Assembly (NCBI GenBank): GCA_910595815.1
Contig: CAJVCM010000033.1
Coordinates: 1 to 12,442, forward strand
Direction: 5' to 3'
Origin: Candidatus Thioglobus plumae
Lineage (GTDB): Bacteria; Pseudomonadota; Gammaproteobacteria; PS1; Pseudothioglobaceae
DNA length: 12,442 nt
Part shown: positions 7,235 through 12,442 of the stretch, in pieces
Numbering within the stretch: position 1 is the stretch's first letter
Layout of the letters: each line of letters opens with the position of its first letter
Program-made: the position numbers and the translations under genes
Notes under the pieces: generated by a model
Told to the model about the DNA's origin: nothing
The model's database searches: none
The model's input: only the letters and a program-made list of their open reading frames with translations

Positions 7235-7702
7235 TTATTTATCTGATTCTACTAACTGATATGCTCCATGACAAGCAATGCAATTTTGCATAATGATAGA
7301 AACTTGTTTTAACGAATGATCTGTATCTCTTTTTGTTACCGCATCAGCATAAAGCTCACCAAATTGAGTGTGAATATTAGTGCTTAGCTTTTTAAACGCA
7401 AGCGGGGTCTTAGCAATAATTGATACTTGCGTTTCTCCCTTTGAGTCTTCAGTCAAAAGCTTTGCAATCTTAATGGTTCTATCAATGTCTTTATCTGCTG
7501 CTGCACTTATTAATTGCTGCATATGGCTTAACAAGCCGCGCATTTCAGTCAGGACAAAATTACGCTCGCCCTTAGTTAGGACAATTGCAGTTCTCCCATC
7601 TTTAGCTGTTAACACTGAGCCGGTTACAAACTGATACCCAACACCTAAAACAATAACTAATAATAGAATAATAATTGACCAAAGTACTTTTATATTTTTC
7701 AT
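7235..7702 (-). CDS. Membrane-anchored single-heme c-type cytochrome, c'/c556-like
   Basis: This 155-residue protein has an N-terminal hydrophobic segment (about 7-27, KVLWSIIILLLVIVLGVGYQ). It probably acts as an uncleaved anchor with the rest in the periplasm. The single heme-attachment motif CIACH (141-145) lies close to the C-terminus after a mostly helical domain, the arrangement of the four-helix cytochrome c'/c556 family. Met54 or Met61 in the first helix (TEMRGLLSHM) could be the sixth heme ligand as in c556; this is inference. Its role is presumably electron transfer, or possibly binding a small ligand at the heme. ATG at 7702 has a strong AAAGGA ribosome site that overlaps the end of the DUF4395 gene, with only a 3-base gap, so the two are co-expressed. 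Maturation requires a Ccm-type system not present in this window. Confidence 0.85.
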   Translation of the reverse strand: MKNIKVLWSIIILLLVIVLGVGYQFVTGSVLTAKDGRTAIVLTKGERNFVLTEMRGLLSHMQQLISAAADKDIDRTIKIAKLLTEDSKGETQVSIIAKTPLAFKKLSTNIHTQFGELYADAVTKRDTDHSLKQVSIIMQNCIACHGAYQLVESDK

Positions 7703-7705
7703 TTT

Positions 7706-8323
7706 CTATCCTTTTATTAAAAGACTAATAATATCACCAAATGCCAAATAAAATAACGCCAAAACTGACAAGGTGAATATTGATTTTTGTACAAAATTTA
7801 AATATTGAATTTTGTCTCGCCCTCTGCTTAAATCACAAACTCCACCTGGACAATGCTTAACCTTTTCTTGATGAACAAGGTTGTAAACTTTACAGCCAGC
7901 ACAAATTCCAAACACTGCTTCAAAGAACAATAAGCCCAAACACAAAGCGCAAGTCAAAATATTAGCAGGGCCACGAATCTCGTTTAGCACTACCAAATAA
8001 AACATAACAGCTGCCAATATAAACCCAAATGACCAAGCCCATCGCTTGGGTGCAGCGTCTGTATATTCGGGTTTTTGATTGTTAACTATCCAACGACCAA
8101 CCACCATTGATGGCGAATACTTAGGATTGATAAAAATTCGAATAAAGAAATCAAACAAGAATACCGACACCATGAGCTTAGTCGGCTCATTATTACCAGT
8201 TAAAAACCCACTCATAAAAGCCATAAAGGCAAATAAAAATACAATGCCAGCAGCAGCTCTTACCTCGCGCTCATTAAACATAAGCGTGTCATAGTTCTCA
8301 ACCTTCTCTCCAAATGCAAACAT
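7706..8323 (-). CDS. DUF4395 family multi-pass membrane protein with a CxxC motif
   Basis: This polytopic inner-membrane protein of the DUF4395 family is of unproven function. Counting from ATG 8323 (205 residues), the family signature FINPKYSPSMVVGRW lies at about 64-78 and the C-terminal FGICAGCKVYNL at 138-149, placing Cys141 and Cys144 in a CxxC-like pair. Further cysteines are at 125, 128, 158 and 163 (the last two in HCPGGVC). Five hydrophobic segments are visible, at about 23-42, 50-66, 97-115, 119-139 and 179-201. GTG at 8332 would add three residues, but the AGAG ribosome-like site is too close to it and sits 10 bases before the ATG. DUF4395 genes often lie beside thioredoxin- or rhodanese-like sulfur genes. 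Together with the cytochrome immediately downstream this suggests a membrane thiol-redox or sulfur-handling role, which is inference. Confidence 0.88.
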   Translation of the reverse strand: MFAFGEKVENYDTLMFNEREVRAAAGIVFLFAFMAFMSGFLTGNNEPTKLMVSVFLFDFFIRIFINPKYSPSMVVGRWIVNNQKPEYTDAAPKRWAWSFGFILAAVMFYLVVLNEIRGPANILTCALCLGLLFFEAVFGICAGCKVYNLVHQEKVKHCPGGVCDLSRGRDKIQYLNFVQKSIFTLSVLALFYLAFGDIISLLIKG

Positions 8324-8354
8324 ATTGGTCACGCTCTAAATAGTAAAGTGGGTC

Positions 8355-8381
8355 ATTGTACAACATAATCTATAATAACAA
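8355..8381 (-). promoter_or_regulatory. Candidate promoter for the DUF4395-cytochrome unit
   Basis: On the minus strand TTGTTA (8381-8376) and TACAAT (8360-8355) are separated by 15 bases, slightly shorter than ideal. Overlapping AT-rich hexamers between them (TATTAT, TATAGA) offer alternative -10s. Transcription would begin near 8348, about 25 bases before the ATG. This is the only gap between the YhiN gene and the unit, so a promoter is expected here. Confidence 0.35.
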
Positions 8382-8390
8382 CATGACTCA

Positions 8391-8411
8391 AATCATACGC
8401 TAAATATGATT
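8391..8411. repeat. 7-bp inverted repeat between the YhiN gene and the DUF4395 gene
   Basis: AATCATA (8391-8397) and TATGATT (8405-8411) form a perfect 7-bp inverted repeat with a 7-base centre. It begins 9 bases after the YhiN stop and lies just upstream of the candidate -35 for the DUF4395 unit. No T-run follows on the minus strand, so it is a weak terminator at best. An operator for a dimeric regulator is equally possible. Confidence 0.35.
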
Positions 8412-8419
8412 GGTAAAGA

Positions 8420-9604
8420 TTACACCACTTGACCGGCAGCCCAGCCTGATGACCAGGCCCACTGAAAGTTATAACCACCTAGCCAACCAGTGACATCAAC
8501 TGTTTCACCAATAAAATACAAGCCTGCTTGCGACTTAACCTCCATACTTTTAGAAGACAGCTCGTCTGTATTGACGCCACCGGTACACACTTCTGCTATA
8601 CGCATGCCTTCAGTGCCACTAGGGCGTAACACCCAATTATTCAACGTAGCACCCAGTGCTTTTAAATCACCCTGCTTAATTTGACCTAAAGGTAGGTTTG
8701 ACAAAGGATGATCAGTTAAAGTGTCGGCTAAACGAGTAGCCAAACGCTTGGGAAAAAGTTTGGATAAAATTGTTTTTAGCTCTGCCTTGCCACGATCTTC
8801 CTGCATTTTTAATAGCCAATCACTGGCATCTAAATCCGGCAATAAATCAACACTAACTTCATCACCCTTATACCAATATGACGAAATCTGCAAAATTGCT
8901 GGGCCACTAATACCTCGATGAGTAATTAACACTCCCTCTCTAAAGCTTTGCCCATTACAACTCACTATGGCATCAACTGACAAGCCTGATAAATCTTTAA
9001 AGTATCTATCAATATCATTCTGATGAAAAGTGAAAGGCACCAATGCTGGCCTAAAAGAAATGGTTTTAATGCCAAATTGCCTAGCCACTTGCAAGCCAAA
9101 ATCAGTTGCGCCCATTTTAGGAATGGAAGGCCCACCAGTGGCAATCACCAACGACTCTGACTGATATTTCTGTCCATCTGCAACCACAACATATTGGTTT
9201 TTAAATTCAATACTCTCTACCTTTGAATCTAATTTGATACCGACACTCTTACACTGTTCAAGCAACATGTTTAATACGGCTGGCGCCTTGTCATCACAAA
9301 ACAACTGGCCCAGTGTTTTCTCTTGCCAACTCAATTTGTACTTATCCATCAGCGCAATAAAATCCCACTGGGTATAGCGAGCTAGCGCTGATTTACAAAA
9401 ATGCGAGTTTTGAGAAAGGTAAGCTTCAGGATCAATATGTAAATTGGTGAAATTACAACGACCACCGCCTGAAATTAAAATCTTTTTACCGACTTTATTG
9501 CTGCTTTCTAGAACCAGCACTTTTCGCCCGCGCCTGCTGGCCTCAATAGCACACATCAGCCCTGCAGCACCTGCACCAATAATAATGACGTCGTATTGTT
9601 TCAA
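8420..9604 (-). CDS. YhiN/HI0933-type FAD/NAD(P)-binding flavoprotein
   Basis: This flavoprotein of the HI0933/YhiN (BaiN-like) family is a group of soluble FAD enzymes of largely unknown physiological reaction; some members reduce bile-acid intermediates. It has 394 residues, the usual family length. The dinucleotide motif GAGAAG is at 10-15. The family hallmark SGGGRCNFTN is at 45-54, a second nucleotide-contact stretch IATGGPSIPKMG lies in the middle, and the C-terminal GETVDVTGWLGGYNFQWAW (366-384) is diagnostic. The start is TTG at 9604: there is no better ATG, an AGAGGG ribosome site (9610-9615) sits 5 bases upstream, and the N-terminus MKQYDVIIIGAG fits the family. The TTG overlaps the stop of the TlpA fusion by four bases (TTGA). 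It is the last gene of the dapB-yciI-persulfide dioxygenase run. Confidence 0.92.
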   Translation of the reverse strand: MKQYDVIIIGAGAAGLMCAIEASRRGRKVLVLESSNKVGKKILISGGGRCNFTNLHIDPEAYLSQNSHFCKSALARYTQWDFIALMDKYKLSWQEKTLGQLFCDDKAPAVLNMLLEQCKSVGIKLDSKVESIEFKNQYVVVADGQKYQSESLVIATGGPSIPKMGATDFGLQVARQFGIKTISFRPALVPFTFHQNDIDRYFKDLSGLSVDAIVSCNGQSFREGVLITHRGISGPAILQISSYWYKGDEVSVDLLPDLDASDWLLKMQEDRGKAELKTILSKLFPKRLATRLADTLTDHPLSNLPLGQIKQGDLKALGATLNNWVLRPSGTEGMRIAEVCTGGVNTDELSSKSMEVKSQAGLYFIGETVDVTGWLGGYNFQWAWSSGWAAGQVV

Positions 9605-10845
9605 AGAAGCCCTCTAATAGTATTGATAATTGGCTGTGAATCCCACTCTAAAGCTCCACGATAAGCGTAACGAATAACGCCCTTTCTATCTAAAACAAAG
9701 CTAGAAGGATAGGCGTATACACCCCAATCTTTTACTGCCTGTCCATCAGCATCAAGCATAATTGGCAATTCCATTTTTACTTTTTTCATAAATTCTACAA
9801 TCTGCTCTTTAGACTCGCCAATATTAATGGTAACAATCTTAAAATCATTTTGGTCAAACTGTTGCTGAAGTCGCACTAATGAAGGAATCTCTTTGACACA
9901 AGGCCTGCACCAACTTGCCCAGAAATTAAGCAAAATAACTCGACCCTTATATTTACTAATATCTACTAACTTATCATCAAATGTATTGAGCTTTAACCGG
10001 ATATTTTGTTTGCCTTGATAAAGCTTCAACCTGGGCTCACTAAAAATAACTTTAGATGATTTTTGTATGTTTTTATTTGCCGTCAATGGCTCTGAAATAC
10101 TCACGGTATTCATTAATCGAACTGCCCGGATATAAACTTCACTCAAACTGTCTTTTGCTTGAACGTCAATCTTAGTTAAATCTTTAGCATCACGCATATG
10201 AAAGCCACCATGAACTTCCTTGAAACGATGTATAAATACTGAGCTACCACCCTTCTCTAATTGCTTAGCAATTTCTTCACCACGAAAATACTTAGTGCCA
10301 AATTGCGGTAACAACATATAAATTGGTAAATTACTGTACTTAGCAACACCAATATATTTGGCAATTCTTCCAAGATCAGGCTTACCATCAATCAAATGTG
10401 GAGAATGTAATATGTGCCCTCTTAATAAATCTAATTTTGGATTGTTTAATTGCCATTGATAAGCAACTTTAAGTGCTAATTGGGCACCTCGGCCTGAAGT
10501 CAAAAAGAATATTTTTTTAAATGATTTGTTTTTAGCAATATCTACTAATTCAATTAAATCATCAATATTAAAGCGATCGATACTACTGCGATATTTTGGC
10601 ATCATATAACTGCTATGTAAATCAGCCACCCAAACATCATAACCATCAAGGGCTAACTGTTGTGCAGTAGACACATGACCTTTTCCAAAACCTCGCTCAG
10701 AGGGTAAGTACAGGAATAAGGTGTCTCCACCTGACACGTATACGTCAATACTAATAGTACTGCCAGAGCTAAGCTCAACTTCTAACTCTTCACCTGCAAC
10801 TATAACCGAAGATAAAAAAATGAAGATAAGGCCAAACCATTTCAT
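9601..10845 (-). CDS. Secreted alpha/beta-hydrolase-like domain fused to a TlpA/ResA-type thioredoxin domain
   Basis: This 414-residue two-domain protein is exported. The first 18 or so residues are a signal peptide (MKWFGLIFIFLSSVIVAG). Residues about 20-245 look like an alpha/beta-hydrolase fold of the kind annotated DUF3530-like: a strand-turn at LFLYLPSERGFGKG (43-56), the nucleophile-elbow position LTSGRGAQLAL (115-125), and a late histidine in EVHGGFHM (210-217). Residues about 265-414 are a TlpA/ResA-like thiol-disulfide domain with the WCRPC active site (312-316) after LLNFWAS, and the cis-proline at Pro380 (AYPSSFVLD). The elbow reads T-S-G-R-G where G-x-S-x-G is expected, so the usual serine nucleophile appears to be glycine. 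The likely role is periplasmic thiol reduction or disulfide handling on a partner recognised by the first domain. The start is 3 bases after the 81-residue ORF; no strong ribosome site is visible. Confidence 0.85.
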   Translation of the reverse strand: MKWFGLIFIFLSSVIVAGEELEVELSSGSTISIDVYVSGGDTLFLYLPSERGFGKGHVSTAQQLALDGYDVWVADLHSSYMMPKYRSSIDRFNIDDLIELVDIAKNKSFKKIFFLTSGRGAQLALKVAYQWQLNNPKLDLLRGHILHSPHLIDGKPDLGRIAKYIGVAKYSNLPIYMLLPQFGTKYFRGEEIAKQLEKGGSSVFIHRFKEVHGGFHMRDAKDLTKIDVQAKDSLSEVYIRAVRLMNTVSISEPLTANKNIQKSSKVIFSEPRLKLYQGKQNIRLKLNTFDDKLVDISKYKGRVILLNFWASWCRPCVKEIPSLVRLQQQFDQNDFKIVTINIGESKEQIVEFMKKVKMELPIMLDADGQAVKDWGVYAYPSSFVLDRKGVIRYAYRGALEWDSQPIINTIRGLL

Positions 10846-10848
10846 AAG

Positions 10849-11094
10849 TTAGTACATTTCAATAATATAATAAAGCATCGCACCCTCAGAGGAGCGCGCT
10901 GGGCCAACAACTTTGGCTGGATAAAACTTCTCATCAGGGTTGGATTGCGCTATAGCGGTTTCCAAGTCTGCAACTATTTCAACACTCATAGCCGGGACTC
11001 TATCGCGCTTAATACGAGGAATCCGTACCACTGCAAATTGTTCTTTAGCAAAGTTAGCTCGGGGATGCGGGTCTAGCGAATAACCGTTAACCAT
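10849..11094 (-). CDS. Hypothetical protein of 81 residues, coupled to the persulfide dioxygenase gene
   Basis: I do not recognise this protein. It is 81 residues long, soluble, without signal peptide, membrane segment or cysteine. It opens MVNGYSLDPHPRANFAKEQF, has a basic stretch (VVRIPRIKRDRVPAM, 22-36), a short helix-like part (EIVADLETAIAQSN, 39-52) and a Tyr-rich C-terminus (YYIIEMY). Its ATG overlaps the persulfide dioxygenase stop by one base (TAATG), a strong sign of translational coupling. The next gene, the TlpA fusion, follows after 3 bases. The sequence shows no spurious-ORF signs such as a competing longer frame, and the tight overlaps on both sides favour a real gene. A role alongside the dioxygenase is inference from position only. 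Confidence 0.7.
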   Translation of the reverse strand: MVNGYSLDPHPRANFAKEQFAVVRIPRIKRDRVPAMSVEIVADLETAIAQSNPDEKFYPAKVVGPARSSEGAMLYYIIEMY

Positions 11095-11795
11095 TAGTCA
11101 GTCACAATTTTAGAGCCGCAGACTTGATTGGCCGGAACAGCAACATGAATTTTGGCGGGTAATGACAATTCCATTGCATTAACACGACGTACAAATTCCG
11201 CCTTATCAACACCACCAATCATTTCATTAAAAGCTTTTTCTTCCCAAATTGAGCTCACGGTTCTACCACCATAATCATGCGCAGGGTAAACGTAGGTTTC
11301 GTCTGGCAATGTAAATAATCGTGAAATAGAATCAAATAATTTTTCTGCTGAACCACCTTGGAAGTCACAACGACCACAACTTCTAATCAATAACGCATCA
11401 CCGGTAAAAACTTTATCGCCCACAACATACGACATACAGCCATCTGTATGGCCTGGTGTCGACATAGCCTTAATACTATAGTTGCCAAATTCAAGATTTT
11501 CACCATCTTTAATTAAAATATCGGCGCAAGCTACTGGATTAGATTCGCCTAGAACAATTTTGGCATTGGTGAATTTTTGCTTAAGTGGACAAGAGCTAGT
11601 AATATGATCTGCATGCACATGGGTTTCAATAATATATCTAAGATCTAACGCCAGCTCTTCGATTAAACCAATATCACGTTGCTGAGTCTCAGCAACTGCA
11701 TCAATGATAATGGCTTCTTTGGTGATTGAATCAGCTAATAAATAAGTATAAGTTGAGCTTTCTTTTTCAAACAAAGGCCGGAAAATTAAACTCAC
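11094..11795 (-). CDS. ETHE1-type persulfide dioxygenase (metallo-beta-lactamase fold)
   Basis: This mononuclear iron enzyme oxidises glutathione persulfide (sulfane sulfur) to sulfite with O2. It has 233 residues, close to bacterial and human ETHE1 (human about 254 including its targeting peptide). The opening LIFRPLFEKESSTYTYLL is the ETHE1 N-terminus. The metal motif THVHADH is at 58-64 (His59, His61, Asp63, His64). His116 is in PGHTDGCMSY, Asp133 in TGDALLIRSCGRCDFQGG, and His173 in YPAHDYGG. Standard ETHE1 iron ligands correspond to His59, His116 and Asp133 by position; this is inferred, not measured. The start is GTG at 11795, which overlaps the yciI stop by four bases (GTGA). No strong ribosome site is seen, so translation is likely coupled to yciI. 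Cys69, Cys90, Cys120, Cys140, Cys143 and Cys226 are present. It is the clearest sulfur-metabolism enzyme in the window. Confidence 0.92.
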   Translation of the reverse strand: MSLIFRPLFEKESSTYTYLLADSITKEAIIIDAVAETQQRDIGLIEELALDLRYIIETHVHADHITSSCPLKQKFTNAKIVLGESNPVACADILIKDGENLEFGNYSIKAMSTPGHTDGCMSYVVGDKVFTGDALLIRSCGRCDFQGGSAEKLFDSISRLFTLPDETYVYPAHDYGGRTVSSIWEEKAFNEMIGGVDKAEFVRRVNAMELSLPAKIHVAVPANQVCGSKIVTD

Positions 11796-12091
11796 GGCAA
11801 TACTTTTTTAAAGGGTTTAACCATAACACTTTCATACGCACCTGAGGCCAGGTATGGGTCGGCATCTGCCCAGGTTTGGGCATCCTCTAAAGAATCAAAC
11901 TCTGCGACCACAAGCGAGCCAGTAAAACCAGCCTCACCAGGCTCATTGTTATCAATTGCAGGGTGTGGTCCGGCCAAGATTAATCGACCTTCATTTTTTA
12001 AAATATTTAAACGTTCAATATGCGCAGGGCGTACAGCCATACGTCTTTCTAATGAGTTCTCAACATCTTGAGAAATAACAGCGTACAACAT
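11792..12091 (-). CDS. yciI: YciI family protein
   Basis: This 99-residue cytoplasmic protein of the YciI family has a ferredoxin-like alpha/beta barrel dimer fold; its physiological reaction is not established. It aligns almost end to end with E. coli YciI (98 residues). The opening is MLYAVISQDVENSLERR, then VRPAHIERLNILKNEGRL (20-37), AGPHPAIDNN (40-49), GEAGFTGSL (52-60), ADADPYLASG (75-84) and VMVKPFKKVLP. The conserved His24 in RPAH and the Asp-rich DADPY are present. A TTG six bases upstream (12097) would extend it by two residues. ATG at 12091 is preferred because a TAGGAG ribosome site (12098-12103) sits 6 bases before it and the family starts with MLY. That site overlaps the dapB stop, so the two are translationally linked. 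Confidence 0.95.
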   Translation of the reverse strand: MLYAVISQDVENSLERRMAVRPAHIERLNILKNEGRLILAGPHPAIDNNEPGEAGFTGSLVVAEFDSLEDAQTWADADPYLASGAYESVMVKPFKKVLP

Positions 12092-12100
12092 TTTCAACTC

Positions 12101-12442
12101 CTAAAGACCTAATACATCTTGCATTGAATACAACCCAGCAGATTGACCTTCTAGCCAGTCAGCTGCACGAACAGCACCATTGGCAAAGGTTAGTCGTGAT
12201 GAGGCCTTATGAGTAATCTCAACACGCTCACCTTCCATAAAAAAGCTAACGGTATGTTCACCAACTACATCACCACCACGAATGGTAGAAAAGCCAATAG
12301 TTTGACGATCACGCGGCTCTTCAATACCTTCACGACCATATACTGCACAGGCAGCCAAATCTCTGCCTAAAGCATTAGCCACAACCTCGCCCATTTTCAA
12401 CGCTGTGCCTGAAGGCGCATCTACTTTGTGACGGTGGTGTGC
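12101..12442 (-). CDS. dapB: 4-hydroxy-tetrahydrodipicolinate reductase (DapB), N-terminal part outside the window
   Basis: DapB performs the NAD(P)H-dependent reduction in the diaminopimelate/lysine pathway, which also supplies peptidoglycan. Only the last 113 residues are visible. The fragment begins within the DapB signature AHHRHKVDAPSGTAL, which carries the catalytic His pair and Lys (E. coli His159 and Lys163). Next come RDLAACAVYGREG and DRQTIGFSTIRGGDVVGEH, a typical substrate-domain stretch, then GERVEITHKASSRLTFANGA and a C-terminus ending MQDVLGL. The reading frame is open to the window edge, so the true start is beyond 12442. The stop TAG at 12101-12103 is followed 9 bases later by the yciI ATG. 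It heads the yciI-persulfide dioxygenase run seen here; dapA or other dap genes are not visible. Confidence 0.95.
   Translation of the reverse strand, partial: AHHRHKVDAPSGTALKMGEVVANALGRDLAACAVYGREGIEEPRDRQTIGFSTIRGGDVVGEHTVSFFMEGERVEITHKASSRLTFANGAVRAADWLEGQSAGLYSMQDVLGL

Noticed and set aside
12092..12097. TTG start for yciI, two codons upstream of the ATG
   Set aside because: The GGAG ribosome site would directly abut the TTG, whereas ATG at 12091 has a 6-base spacing and matches the family's MLY start.
1..12442. CRISPR arrays, insertion sequences, tRNA genes or prophage remnants
   Set aside because: No regularly spaced repeats, transposase or integrase motifs, cloverleaf-like sequences or phage genes were seen; coding content is typical core and metabolic genes.

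Overview
The window reads as ordinary chromosomal DNA of an AT-rich gammaproteobacterium. ParC, GcvP, HinT, YciI, DapB and the RutE-like protein all look gammaproteobacterial. A sulfide:quinone-reductase-like flavoprotein, a persulfide dioxygenase, a DUF4395 membrane protein and a membrane-anchored c-type cytochrome suggest a sulfur-oxidizing lineage, possibly near the SUP05/Thioglobus group. The lineage is inferred from gene content only. No mobile elements, CRISPR arrays, tRNAs or rRNAs were seen. Coding density is very high, and no gap exceeds about 110 bases.

Layout: every gene is on the minus strand except the rutE-like gene, so reading order runs from high to low coordinates. (1) 12442-8420 is a tight run: dapB (5' end outside the window), yciI, an ETHE1-type persulfide dioxygenase, an 81-residue orphan, a secreted alpha/beta-hydrolase-TlpA fusion and a YhiN-type flavoprotein. 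All junctions overlap by 1-4 bases or are separated by at most 9, and several starts are GTG or TTG. (2) 8323-6961 is a second unit: a DUF4395 membrane protein with a CxxC-type motif, a membrane-anchored c'/c556-like cytochrome and a small exported protein with two cysteines. (3) 6387-6968 is the plus-strand rutE-like nitroreductase. It runs tail to tail into unit 2 with an 8-base overlap and is divergent from unit 4 with a 32-base gap. (4) 6354-4455 holds an acidic orphan of 142 residues, the SQR-like flavoprotein and hinT. (5) 4346-1548 is gcvP (full-length glycine decarboxylase P protein). (6) 1469-1 is parC, cut off by the window edge.

Two themes stand out. One is housekeeping: lysine/peptidoglycan precursor synthesis (dapB), glycine cleavage (gcvP) and chromosome decatenation (parC). 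The other is thiol/sulfane-sulfur and redox chemistry. The persulfide dioxygenase, the TlpA fusion, the SQR-like protein and the DUF4395-cytochrome unit are consistent with handling reduced sulfur in or near the membrane. A joint pathway is inference from co-location and family knowledge. The best candidates for undescribed biology are the DUF4395-cytochrome-small-protein unit, the hydrolase-TlpA fusion whose serine nucleophile is apparently missing, and the two orphan genes tied to sulfur-related neighbours.
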